Shown here in pieces: positions 18,398 through 28,326 of a DNA stretch of 28,326 bases. The stretch's first letter is position 1; every line of letters begins with the position of its first letter. The translations under genes and the position numbers were made by a program. Source of the DNA: Haplosporangium gracile (taxonomy: Eukaryota > Mortierellomycota > Mortierellomycetes > Mortierellales > Mortierellaceae). The stretch is taken from positions 1 through 28,326 of the forward strand of contig JAAAUF010000133.1 in the NCBI GenBank assembly GCA_015499985.1, read 5' to 3'. The notes beneath the pieces were generated by a model. That model saw only the letters and a program-made list of their open reading frames with translations. It ran no database searches and had not been told where the DNA came from.

Positions 18398-20752
18398 CTA
18401 AAGCAAGAGGGAGTCGTCGCCCTCGCCAACAACGGTAAGCACTTTGACAGCAGTCGCAGCAATGAGCTGCCAGACCTCGCCCCGGAGCATGATCAGCGCC
18501 ATGACCCAGTAAAGGAGAGTCTTGACATCTGTCCGGCGCATCTTGTCCGCACAGGTCTTGACAGCCTTGACAGCTTTCTGGCGCATCCCCTGTTGCTTGG
18601 CCGCGATCTTCATAAAGATTGAATTGGGGCGAAGGATCAGACGGTAGAAGAGTCCTCCTCGAGAATTGCTGTTGCCGTTGCCATTGCCGTTGATAATGTT
18701 CTTGGTGGAGTCGATATTGATGTTGCGTGCGATGGTGGTACGTTCCTTGCGCAAGAGCGGGTACTGAACTGGCAGATCTGACTGAATCGAAGGTGTGATC
18801 ATGAATGAGGGGATATGGGCGGTCGATTTCGAGTGCTTCAACAATGGTGCCTTCATCGGGGTCGACTTGCTGTGATGGTGATGATGGTGGTGTCCATTAC
18901 TATTGGTAGGAGTGTTGTTGTTCAAATCGATAAAGGGAATCGAGTTGGAGCGAGTTCTCAGGAGGGCAGGTCGCAAACTCAAATTGCCACTGCTGCTACT
19001 GTTTGTTGAATGACTGTAGCCGCCGTGAGGGGGAGCCATGGGCATCATGGGTGTCATCGACAAGAAGTTGAGACCGTCGTGAGGGCGCAGTCCAGGGCTG
19101 TGCATGGGTGTTGATGAACTGGCGTCATAGTAGATCGAGTCGCAAGAGTTGACACGGCTGAGGGCCATGGTGGGGGTCCCTGGCTGCAGGCTCGACATGG
19201 GATAGCCGAAGTAATGGAAAGCATCGCATTTCTCCGAATCATTCTCGTGTGCATCTAGTCCGCCAAAATCTAAAAGTAGATGTATGCAAGTGAATTAACA
19301 GGATAGGATGGTGTCAGTAATTGTGCCTTTTTGCTATGATATAATAAGACCTTCTTGTTGCATTTTGTGACGAATTGAATAGGCCATTCGGCTGCTTTGA
19401 TTCATGTGTTTGAATTTAAGCCAATGGTCGATGGAGGCTACAACATCAGCAAAATCTCATCTTTTTGTATTTTTGTCGACAACTTACCGATGGAGAGATC
19501 TTCGCGGTCAAAGTGCTCCCAAAGCTCCTCGGTCGATGATGGGAACGAAACACGCGCACGGGCTGACTCAGGAAGGGCACGCTTCAGCATCTGCCAGATG
19601 CCACCAAAGACCCAGCTGTAGTTCAGGACATACACTAAATAGCGTTAAGATGGTCATAGCATGGTAGAAAAAGAGATCCGATCAGTTCCAATTCATCTGG
19701 TATAACAACCCTGCGCATCGTCATACGTTATCAACACGACTATGGAGTCAAAGGGAGTAAACAAAAGCCCCACAGTCCTCTCCCATTCATCCATGGATGA
19801 ATTCAAGCCGGATGTGGGTCAACAAAAAAAAAACAATAAACAGTGCAAAAAAGGGTTTGAAAGAGGGGGGGTTTTTTTTGTGGCCAGCCACATCGATAAA
19901 TACACACTACCATGTGTGTCGGTTGAAATGTGGGGCGATGTAAATGCATGCCAGTTATTTTTGCATACATATATGTCCGTCTGGTCTGTCTCTCCTTCCC
20001 CCTTCCTTTCATTCCCTTGCTTCTCTTCTCCAATTGCTTCTAAAAAAATAAGGTCGGCTCGTTATTCCGAAAGACAGAATGATGATGAAAGAATGATAAA
20101 AAAAAGGTTTCATACCTTGGGCAAGACAGCTAGGGTAGCGATGCTTGAGGAGGTCGATAGTGTAGGTAATCAACTGGTGGTCGAGGTCAGAGACGGATGC
20201 TCCCTGGAGATCGAGGATAAGTGTCGCTTGGAGCGAGTGCTCCTCTGGTGGTTGGCGACGGGAAGACTCCCAGAGCAGCTTGCGGGAGCACTCTAACACA
20301 AAGATGATGTATCGTTTGTAATCCAGAAATCGATCCTCTTCTTCACCGTCTTCATCCTCCTCTTGAGATTGCTGTGGAGCAGAGATGTATTGACCCAGGC
20401 GGATGACGATGAGGGGGTGTCCGTATCGGTCCTGTCCTCGGAGGTGAACGAGGTTGTTGGTCCAGAGCGAGTTCTTTTGGAGGTCTCGTGGGGTGATGCG
20501 ATCACAACCCATGGCTAACCTCCAGGCGACGTTGGCCTCGACGAGGTTGTAAGCCTCTGGGAGGACGTAGTTTGCCTTTTTGAGGAAGCGGAAGAGGGTA
20601 ATGCGGTCGTTGAGGTACGATGTGGCGACGTCGTGGTGTTGGTGGGAAGGAGGGTATTGTTGCTGGACGAGGTGTTGAAGTTCTGTGACCTGTTGAATGT
20701 GGTCCTGGTACAGCTCCAACAGTCCGTTTGTGGATCTCTCAGCAGCGTTCAT
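18398..20752 (-). CDS. Sec14-like CRAL-TRIO lipid-transfer protein with C-terminal anchor
   Basis: Predicted 551-residue protein; the CRAL-TRIO fold binds and exchanges phosphatidylinositol or other lipids between membranes. Exons on the minus strand: 20752-20116, 19634-19488, 19269-18398 (1656 nt). Seen: CRAL-TRIO N-part with TLFRFLKKANYVLPEAYNL and AWRLAMGCD (residues about 50-95), lipid-binding domain with GQDRYGHPLIVIRLG, ATLILDLQGASVSDLD, KHRYPSCLAQ joined to VYVLNYSWVFGGIW over the first intron, and the closing LSIDFGGLD, like the usual LP.E.GG end. Then comes a long linker rich in Ser/Pro/Met, with a run of seven His and repeated Asn-Gly, and near the C-terminus a hydrophobic stretch (about 510-542, LLYWVMALIMLRG...WQLIAATAVKVL), which could anchor the protein by its tail. 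An acidic Glu/Asp insert interrupts the lipid domain near residue 135. The 5' flank is pyrimidine-rich on its own strand. Confidence 0.85.
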
Positions 20753-21127
20753 TTTTATGTATGAAGAAAGTGTGCAGATGGAATGAGCAAAAGAGAGAAA
20801 GTGAAAGGGGGTGTGTTGTGGAGATGGATGAGAGTGAAGAAGAGGGAGGGTAGAGTGAGCGAGTCGGGGTTAGAGTGAAAAGGAAGGAAAAAGAAGAGGC
20901 AGGCAAGGGTTGAGTAAGAAAACAAAGGAAAGAGAAAGAGAGAAAGAGAGAAAGAGAGAAGAAGAGGGAACCGAGAAGGAGAGGGGAGAACACAAGAAAA
21001 AGAAATACGCAGGGGGATTTAAGAAAAAAGAGAATTTAAAAGAGAAGAGCAGAGAAGGGAACGGGAGAAGGAAGGTACAATGGTCTCTGATTGTGTTTGT
21101 GTCTGTGTCTGTTTGTTTGAAGGGAAC

Positions 21128-21158
21128 GAGCAAGGGAGCAAGGGAGTAAGGGAGTAAG
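21128..21158 (+). repeat. Octamer tandem repeat GGGAG(C/T)AA, about four copies
   Basis: Head-to-tail units GAGCAAGG, GAGCAAGG, GAGTAAGG, GAGTAAGG are visible, the first two with C and the last two with T at the variable base. It lies in the purine-rich 5' flank of the Sec14-like gene. Probably a local slippage repeat. Confidence 0.8.
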
Positions 21159-22100
21159 GAAACGGAAGGAGGGAGAGAGGAAGAGCGAGAGAAAGAGAGA
21201 GAGAGCGCGATGTCATCTCAAGGCAAGGCACAAGTGTGTATAAACTTGTTTGTGTACTTCCTGGCTGGACCGATCAAAATTCAACTCTCACATGTGAAAG
21301 GCTGAACCCCTCTACTGCTCACTTCACACCCACGGCTACACCTTGAAGAGGAAAAAAAACCTTTTTTTTTCGCTCCACTCCCTTTCATAGTTCCCCTTTT
21401 TTGACTCTTTTGTACTTTCCCGCCCTGTCTTGTCATTCTTACTCTCTCTCCTTGCGCGTGGGATTCCTTTAGTGCGATTTAAACGGCTTCTGCTACACAA
21501 AATATCATTTGAAAATAGGACTGTAGTAGTCTGCAAAAGCCACCATCAAGTCATTCAGCTGTACATACATAAGAGAAAGGTAGTTTGCTGAGACAGATGA
21601 GGACCCAGACCCGAATGCATAGGGCAATGACAAAGACAGATGCTTGTTGTTGTTCTTCTATTGTGGTCAAACAGGTGTTCAATACCGACGTTTTTCACAC
21701 TTGTGCATGCATTTTTTTTTTTCTCAAAGTTGAGAGCAGTGCCCTGTGATGGCAGCACGTGACATATACTAAGCCACATATCTAAGGAAAGCGAGATTCT
21801 GTCATTCCGCAATGCCTATGCGACGACTGTCTCATTTCTGAGACAAGAGACATAAACCGACCGTTTTTTTTTATCTTCTCTGCAAGACTGCTCAGATTCA
21901 TCTTGTACGGCGTCCATTGATCAAGTACCCCTCTCCCCCGCATTTTTTAATTTGTGATTATCAGCTATCAACTTGCATACCGGTGTGCCTATGTAAAAGG
22001 GCTTTTCGTAGAAAGGGCTAACACTCTTTCTCTTGATAGTTGGTTAGCTCTTAGTTCTTACTTCCACGTTTCTCAACGGACTTTTCATTCGCCCTTCTTG

Positions 22101-22133
22101 CCTCATTTGTACGTAGATTCCTCATTTGTACGT
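22101..22133 (+). repeat. 14-bp direct repeat CCTCATTTGTACGT, two copies
   Basis: Identical copies at 22101-22114 and 22120-22133, start-to-start spacing 19 bp, about 320 bp upstream of the NDUFA4-like ATG. It could be a duplicated regulatory site or a small tandem duplication; the sequence alone does not decide. Confidence 0.85.
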
Positions 22134-22455
22134 CTTCCTAACTTCCTCCGCTCACTCGCTCATCATCGTCCTTCGCTCCGTTTCCTCCGTCCTTCCGGAG
22201 GGATGGGCGATTGAAAATTCATTGCCCAACTCAACTCCGCTCTTCTTTTGATCCATTCAGCAGTGTCCGCTAGTTTTTTTTATTTTTTTTGTCTGCTTCC
22301 TTGCCTTTCAGCCCTTTGTCCCTCATTCAACTCCGATCTTGCCCCCACCATCTGCTTTCTCTCTTTTCTCGTCTTAAAAACTGCTCTCTTTCCTTTTTTT
22401 TTTCCTCTTTTTCTTCATCCCCTCCACCCCCTCCCCCCTCCATCCCAACAACAAC

Positions 22456-23209
22456 ATGTCCACTGCTGCTGCTGCTGCTGCTGCCAAGAAGGCACCCACT
22501 CTCTTCCAGACCTGGTTCCGTGTCGAGGTCATCCCTATCTACGCCGTCCTCGGTGTTGCTTGCGGTGGTGCCGGTAAGTCACTCTTTCTACCTCTCTCTC
22601 TCCTTCCTTTCTCTCTTTCTTATTCTTATCACTCTCTCAAACACAGGATCGAAGCCTTTTGTATTCAGGAACAACAACAAAGAGAAACAAAGGCGAGAAA
22701 TATCAGATCAAAAGGAAATACAACCGATCAACAAGTCTGTGCCCTTGCCTCCCAACCGCGGTGCATTGTCATACTCTTGCTATTACTTCGACACACAGAC
22801 ATCAAAAAAGGCCAAGCAACCACCCTCGTTCCTGGAATTTCCATAATCTAACGGACGACAAACAACAAACAAACAATGACGGCAAGGGATAATTCGGATG
22901 GACGAAAATATTTTCTTCCAGTGGTCTATTTTCGGGTTGACTTCCCTTACCCAACAACCCGCCCACTCTGCCGTTTCCTGCTCCCTTTTCTGCAGAAAAT
23001 TCATTCCTAACCCCTCTTTTCTCTCTCTACTCTTTTCGATCCAAATAGGCTGGTACGTTACCCGCCTTGCCCGTGGTCCCGATGTCACCTGGGACCGCAA
23101 GAACAACCCCCACCCCTGGTTGAACATTGACCAGGAGACCCAGCTCAAGTTGATGACCGTCAAGGAGAACCAAGGTTTTACCAAGACCTACTCCCGCGAC
23201 CGCCTGTAA
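22456..23209 (+). CDS. NDUFA4/MLRQ (B12D family) mitochondrial respiratory-chain protein
   Basis: Predicted 92-residue single-span inner-membrane protein. Exons 22456-22573 and 23049-23209 (279 nt) join as GVACGGAG-WYVTRLARGP. After an Ala-rich start come VEVIPIYAVLGVACGGAGWY (a membrane segment with the family's Gly-rich face) and RLARGPDVTWDRKNNPHPW (residues 45-63), the core B12D/NDUFA4 motif (RL.R.PDV.W.(K/R)KNNP.PW). In mammals this subunit was first assigned to complex I and later to cytochrome c oxidase; which complex applies here is not shown by sequence. Length fits the family. The ATG follows a long C/T-rich leader ending in CAACAACAACATG. The intron of 475 nt is longer than the coding sequence and is C/T-rich near its acceptor. 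Confidence 0.88.
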
Positions 23210-24931
23210 ATCTTCGTTCTTTTGAACTGAGTTTGGCAAAGCCGAGGCCTTCAAGTAGACGGACGACGATGATAAAAAATCAAGTAATCGAGAGTCAAGC
23301 ATACCCAGCATCACAAGAAGCCGAAGAGAAGTGAAAGGAATCCGCTAGACACGACGTTCTGAAGGAGGAGAGGAAGGAGAGTCGAAGAGGAAGAGCTTTT
23401 GAAGAAGAGTAACACACCAAGGAGGAGGTTCTGGGATCAACAACATCATTGCGACCTTGATCAAGCCGAAGTGACGAACAGGATGGCTGCCTCGCTCTCT
23501 TCAAGTTTTCTTTGCCCTTTTTTTTTTCTTTCCCCCTTTTCTCTTTCGACCTGCCTTTTTACGGACATCATTCATCTTTTTTCAGCTTTTTTCTTGCTGC
23601 CTTTACTCTCACCCAAAAACAGTACCCATCCTTTCATTATATTAGACAAAAGCCAGTTGTATTTTTATTGCCGGTCATTATTAAAAACGCTACCCTGCAG
23701 GAAGCAAAAACCAAAAACCAAAAAAAAAACAACTCCTCGTACTCATGCTGCATTATCTCATATCAATCAAGTCCACATCGGAACCAAAAGCAGTATGATA
23801 GAGGAAAATAAGGCTTAATAATGATTCGCTACAGTTCATGGGCCTCAAGGACAGGTTTAATAGAGAGAAACACTAGGGTTCGGCAAGTGCAGGGATATGT
23901 ATGTGGTTTTGGTCAATAGGATGTCGATGCCGGCTGGTAGAGCGGAACGTTGTGTTTTTCTCCTTATAAAAATGAGACGGTCGAGAACAGGACCTTTTTT
24001 TTTCGAACTACGGAGAGATGATGTGATGATCGGTCAAACCGAGATGAGGAAGAGATGGGATGAGTTGAGAGCAATGGCCATATGGTTGCAATTGTCGGCA
24101 TATGCTTAAGACTTTGCTTTGAGAGAACACTATATGTGTAAGTAGAGCAGGTCAATTGAACAGCATAGGCGCTGTCTGTTTGTCTGTCTAAAGGGTGTAC
24201 TGTGGGCGAGTGCTGAGGAAAACCTGTAGGTACACTTTACTAGCGTGCGTGCCTGTTCCTGAATGAATGATGATGATGATGATAATGATAAGAATGATGA
24301 TAATTATGCTATTGATGGAGATAAAATGTGCCTGGGAGGTAGAGAAAAGGCTATGCGGTCATCGCACTGTACTTGTTTCTTTCCTCCCCTAAAAATGTTC
24401 TCATGGATGTAATTGCATGCCTCATGCCTTGAAGGTTATTTATCTTGGTAACATCGTAATTTTGCAGTGTCCTGCCATTGCGATAAGAGACTGAGGAAAA
24501 GAAGGAAGGGTGACAGAGTGTGGGAAGAGAAGGATTGCCTTCACTGTTTTTTCCAGCCTAGCATTGTTTTCGTTTTCACAATAGGCGGAGGAAGGGATCA
24601 AAGACCTTATCTCTTTGCTGCCCCTGTTCAAATAAGCAAACTTGCTTGAGTAAAGAAGGGGTTTTTACTGCATGATCATTTCACACTGAAAAACGACGTC
24701 ACTCTAATTGACTGGAAGTCCCTCCCTTCTTCTTGAGTTCAATACACAGTCGTTCTTTCTCTTCTTCTTCTTCTTCTTTTCTTTCCGTACTCGACCATAT
24801 CGCTTCCCGCACGCAGACAACACAGCCGTACTTGTTTTGACTTAACTTGTCACCTCGTTGCACATTTCACTCTCCCCATTCACTCCTAACTTTCATTCGC
24901 ACCTACACGTAACAACACAAGTGCATACAAA
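23210..24931. other. Intergenic region between the NDUFA4-like gene and the trehalose gene
   Basis: 1.7 kb without a supported gene; short ORFs on both strands show no domain. The first ~600 bases are probably 3' flank of the NDUFA4-like gene (T-rich at 23515-23610, A-rich near 23700-23735). A GAT microsatellite lies at about 24266-24300 and a CTT microsatellite at about 24762-24778. The last 200 bases are C/T-rich, then CA-rich, and lead to the ATG at 24932. Confidence 0.55.
24386..24701. promoter_or_regulatory. Candidate stress-response sites ahead of the trehalose gene
   Basis: Three copies of the stress element core (AGGGG/CCCCT) occur at 24386-24390, 24621-24625 and 24657-24661, and a CRE-like CGACGTCA at 24694-24701, 230-550 bp upstream of the trehalose-synthase ATG. 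In budding yeast, trehalose synthase genes are driven through such elements. Five-base cores are common by chance, and use of these factors in this organism is an inference. Confidence 0.25.
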
Positions 24932-27900
24932 ATGTCCTTGGTCCAGACACAACAGCCCGAACAGAGCGAAAAGACAAAGGACGACCTGCGTCTCCTTGTC
25001 GTCTCGAACCGTCTTCCGGTCACCATCACCAAGGATGCCTCAGGAACCTACCAGTACAAGATGTCGTCTGGAGGACTCGTCTCTGCTCTCTCCGGCCTCA
25101 AGCGCATGATGAAGTTCACATGGATCGGATGGCCCGGTCTCGATATCCCCATCGAGGATCGCGCCCTTGTCCAGAAGGAGCTGCTCGAAAAATATTCTTG
25201 CATGCCCGTCTTTATCGACGACGACATTGCTGACATGCACTACAATGGTTTCTCCAACAGGTACGTTTGATTTGTAGGAGTAGAGGAGAAATGAAAGGAA
25301 AAAAGAGAGAACACAAGTCAAAGAGTCAGATCAATGGTCGGTCTGTGAGACGAATGTTGTAAACCCCTCATTCATGCCCATGATAATGATAAGGAAATAC
25401 ACGAACACGAACACAGCACACACAAAAAGTCCATCAAACCAATATTAATATTCTCTCACCCCCCGGATGATGATAAAATGATACGCGTGTGTGTGCATTC
25501 TCCGCATTCTTACTCCTTTTCATAGCATCCTGTGGCCCTTGTTCCATTACCACCCCGGTGAGATCTCGTTCAATGAGGAGGATTGGGGTGCGTACCAGCA
25601 GGCCAACAGCTTGTTTGCCAAGGCCATCACAGAGATTGTACGCGACGGCGATCTGGTCTGGGTACAGGATTACCATCTGATGCTTCTCCCCAGATTGTTG
25701 CGTGAGGAGGTCAACAACCAGCGTGCTGCCAATGAGCCTGTCAAGAACATCAAGATTGGCTTCTTCTTGCACACCCCTTTCCCCAGTAGCGAAGTCTACA
25801 GGTAATGGATTCTTACCACTTCTCAGTTTGAACCAATCGATGTAGCACACAGGATGAGCAAGGGCCCATGTTGTCCCTTTTATCGTTATCTTTTTTGCCG
25901 CAAGAGCCATCCAAATCATCATCATGACGTCAATCATCTAACCTTTGTGCCTTTTTTTTTTGTCTTTCTTTTCCCCCCTTCTCAAATTACAACTTTGCCC
26001 CTGCTGGTTGTTTCTGGTGTTGAAAATAACGATTACACACTTTCTCTGCGCCGGCAATGACGCGACAGAATCCTGCCTGTCCGCAAGGAGATCCTTCTCG
26101 GCGTATTGAACTCTGATCTGATTGGATTCCACACCTACGATTATGCACGTCACTTCCTCTCCTCCTGCACTCGCATCCTCGGTCTCTCAACCATGCCCAA
26201 CGGCGTCGACTATGAGGGCCGCTATGCCCACGTTGGAACCTTCCCCATCGGTATCGACCCCGAAAAGTTTGCCGAAGGTTTGAAGGAGCCATCGGTCATC
26301 AACCGCATCCAGTCTCTGCGCGAAAAGTTCAAGGGTGTCAAGCTGATTGTCGGTGTCGACCGTCTGGATTACATTAAGGGAGTTCCCCAAAAGCTGCACG
26401 CCCTCGAGGTCTTCCTGTCAGAGCACCCTGAGTGGATTGGAAAAGTGGTCTTGGTCCAGGTGGCCGTCCCATCTCGTCAGGATGTCGAGGAGTACCAGAA
26501 CTTGCGCGCTGTCGTCAACGAGTTGGTCGGTCGCATCAATGGCATGTACGGAACGATCGAATTCCAGCCTATCCACTTCTTGCACAAGTCTGTCAACTTT
26601 GAGGAATTGGTTGCTCTCTACGCCGTTTCAGACGTTTGTTTGATCTCCAGTACCCGTGATGGAATGAACCTCGTTAGTTACGAGTACATTTGCTGCCAGC
26701 AGGAGAACCACGGTGTCATGATCCTCTCTGAGTTTGCGGGCGCTGCACAGAGTTTGAACGGTAGGACAAAGAATGATATTTGTCTATCAGGGCTAACAAT
26801 TCGACATACCAGCATCTCAATTGACACCAATTTTTTCATTTCTCTTTGTAAATTGCTAGGCTCTATCATTGTGAACCCCTGGAACACTGGCGAGCTGGCC
26901 GATGCTATTTACGAAGCTGTGACGATGCCCGATGAGACCAAGAAGAGCAACCACCAGAAGCTCTTCCGGTATGTGAACAAGTACACAGCAGCCTACTGGG
27001 GCGTCAGTTTTGTTGACGAGCTCAGGAGAGTCTCGGAGGAGTTTGATCACCGCATGGCTCTTCCCAAGCTGACCATTGGGCACGTCCTTGAAGCCCGCAA
27101 CCATTCTACCAAGAACAAGGTCGTCTTTTTCGATTACGACGGCACCTTGACCGCCACCCACAAGTTGCCCGAGTTCGGTAAGTTTCATGTCCATTGTGGA
27201 TTGCTGTACACTTTACTCGTCTATCAATAATATCTCGCAATGGAAACTAAACCTCACACCGATATACTCGTCTAATAGCCAATCCCGCAAGCCATATCAT
27301 TCATAACTTGCAGGCACTAGCTGCTCAGCCCAATACCTATGTCTACATTCTTTCCGGTCGTGACAGAAAGCATCTTGACGCATGGTTCGGTGAGTGCGGC
27401 GTTGGACTTTCGGCCGAGCACGGATGTTTTTTCAAGCACCCCGCAGGAGTGGCCAAAGCGATGAAGCAGATTCGATCGGAGATGCCTAGCTCAGATGCTC
27501 TCGAGCCAGCCAAGTTGGTCAAGGACGCGGGCAATGGTTGGTTCCGTTCGGTCGATCAGGTGGATGCCAGCTGGCGCGAGACGATTCGCCCCTTGTTCAA
27601 GCACTACACTGAGCGGACACCCGGCAGTTTCATTGAGGAAAAGGAGATCAACATGACATGGCACTACCGCGAGGCCGATCCTGAGTTTGGCACCTGGCAG
27701 GCGACAGAGTTGCAGGTCAATCTGGAGAAGCTGCTGGCACACATGGCGCTGTCGATTATCCTCGGTAACAAGACATTGGAGTTGCGTCCTAGCAGCATTG
27801 ACAAGTCGACGAGTGTGAAGGCGATTTTGAAGGACATCCAGGCCGATGTTGGCCCAGTCGACTTTATTCTGTGTGTGGGTGACGGTAAGACGGATGAGGC

Positions 27901-28054
27901 TGTGTTTTCCTGCCTGGGCAACGAGAGCATTGTTGGCCCGGAGATCGAAGATGTGATCACCTGTACGGTCGGGCAGAAGCAGACGGAGGCCAAGTACTAT
28001 CTTGCTGATGTGCCAGAAGTCGAGTCGCTGTTGGAGGACATGGCCAAGAACTAA
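24932..28054 (+). CDS. Trehalose-6-phosphate synthase/phosphatase fusion protein
   Basis: Predicted 796-residue cytosolic enzyme. The N-terminal GT20 domain joins UDP-glucose and glucose-6-phosphate to trehalose-6-phosphate; the C-terminal HAD domain is of the type that removes the phosphate. Exons: 24932-25260, 25526-25801, 26069-26760, 26860-27177, 27279-28054 (2391 nt). Synthase marks: SNRLPV 25-30, GGLVSAL 47-53, WIGWPG, FHYHPGEI, VQDYHLMLLP, FFLHTPFPSSEVYR, VDRLDYIKG with R300 and K305 at the phosphate-binding positions, and DGMNLVSYEY. Phosphatase marks: DYDGT with D524 and D526, ILSGRD, AEHGCFFK, TWHYREADPEFG, LELRP, and GDGKTDE with D740 and D744. The second Asp of the usual GDD.TDE is Gly here, but the GDxxxD metal site is kept. 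Both halves therefore look active. Whether it is a true bifunctional enzyme or mainly a synthase or a regulatory subunit cannot be settled from sequence. Confidence 0.93.
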
Positions 28055-28326
28055 AGGAATGAAAAAGAAGAAGAAATGCCTTGGTCCATCTTTGACAAGA
28101 GAGGAGGAGTCATGAAGAGAAAAGCGCCGAGGTGTAGACTCCTTTTGCTCGGCCGACATAGACAGACAGACAAACAGACACACACAGCATACAAAAGTAA
28201 AAGAAAAATCATTTGCATGCATGGCACATACACATACGCACTGAACAGTACACAGTCATTACCCACGCCTCAAGATCTAATTTTTCCTCACGTCATTCAC
28301 GCCTCTCAATGGATTTTGACTCGATT
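28055..28326. other. 3' flank of the trehalose gene, nothing further seen
   Basis: A/G-rich sequence directly after the stop codon, then a short GACA/CACA repeat at about 28158-28187. No ORF with protein-like content and no RNA gene is visible before the window ends. Confidence 0.5.

Larger units (their letters stand above)
20753..22455. other. Divergent intergenic region, Sec14-like gene and NDUFA4-like gene
   Basis: 1.7 kb without a supported gene. From 20760 to about 21210 the + strand is purine-rich with GAGAAA-type microsatellites, so it is pyrimidine-rich as the 5' flank of the minus-strand Sec14-like gene. From about 22210 to 22450 the + strand is pyrimidine-rich ahead of the NDUFA4-like start. 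The ORFs here are low-complexity F/L/S or K/E/R strings. Two short direct repeats are listed separately. A small inverted repeat GTCTCA-TTTC-TGAGAC lies at 21829-21844. Confidence 0.55.

Noticed and set aside
21829..21844. Inverted repeat GTCTCA-TTTC-TGAGAC as a terminator or RNA hairpin
   Set aside because: A six-base stem is expected by chance in a window this size and there is no gene ending beside it.
22289..22846. Large + ORFs overlapping the NDUFA4-like gene
   Set aside because: They run through the C/T-rich leader and the intron in other frames; the 92-residue spliced product matches a known family and fits its length.
24266..24310. GAT-repeat region as a coding segment
   Set aside because: It is a plain trinucleotide microsatellite with stops in nearby frames and no protein context.
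27491..28222. Minus ORF of 243 codons opposite the end of the trehalose gene
   Set aside because: It is a shadow of the phosphatase domain coding strand, which carries intact catalytic motifs; the minus translation has no recognisable family.

Overview
The window looks like nuclear DNA of a filamentous fungus. The genes are rich in introns with GT(A/G)AGT-like donors and AG acceptors, sit on both strands and are separated by 0.2-1.7 kb. Their products (NOP14, CDK10, an NDUFA4/B12D subunit, a trehalose-phosphate synthase/phosphatase fusion, a Dal5-type transporter) are fungal or general eukaryotic. The long pyrimidine-rich 5' flanks and overall style suggest an early-diverging fungus, probably Mucoromycota and perhaps Mortierellaceae; that placement is inference, not proof. 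No rRNA, tRNA, CRISPR array or intact mobile element was found.

Layout. 1-4400 is a decayed zone. It holds a possible lone exon (315-398), an unrecognised broken gene on + (884-2326), a clear but broken SelO/YdiU-family gene on - (2341-3762), and a fragment of a retroelement reverse transcriptase tail on + (about 3862-4400). From 4481 onward the genes appear intact: an MFS transporter of the allantoate-permease type (-, 4481-7470, 8 exons); a PPR-like protein with two membrane segments, probably mitochondrial (-, 8974-10656); a CDK10-type kinase with a long charged N-terminal tail (-, 10867-13574, 7 exons); NOP14 (+, 14764-17960, 3 exons); a Sec14/CRAL-TRIO protein with a hydrophobic C-terminal anchor (-, 18398-20752, 3 exons); an NDUFA4/MLRQ-like mitochondrial protein (+, 22456-23209, 2 exons); and a TPS-TPP fusion (+, 24932-28054, 5 exons).

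Arrangement. CDK10/NOP14 and Sec14/NDUFA4 are divergent pairs; NOP14/Sec14 is convergent. The genes do not form one pathway. They are mostly housekeeping functions (ribosome biogenesis, cell-cycle or transcription kinase, lipid transfer, respiration, trehalose metabolism), so no operon-like or cluster logic is claimed. All exon joins given here keep the reading frame end to end (total lengths divisible by three), which is the main check on the gene models. I did not find a convincing new multi-gene system. The most informative observations are the SelO pseudogene with its multiple independent lesions, the CDK10 tail, the stop-free in-frame intron of NOP14 and the strand-asymmetric pyrimidine tracts ahead of start codons.
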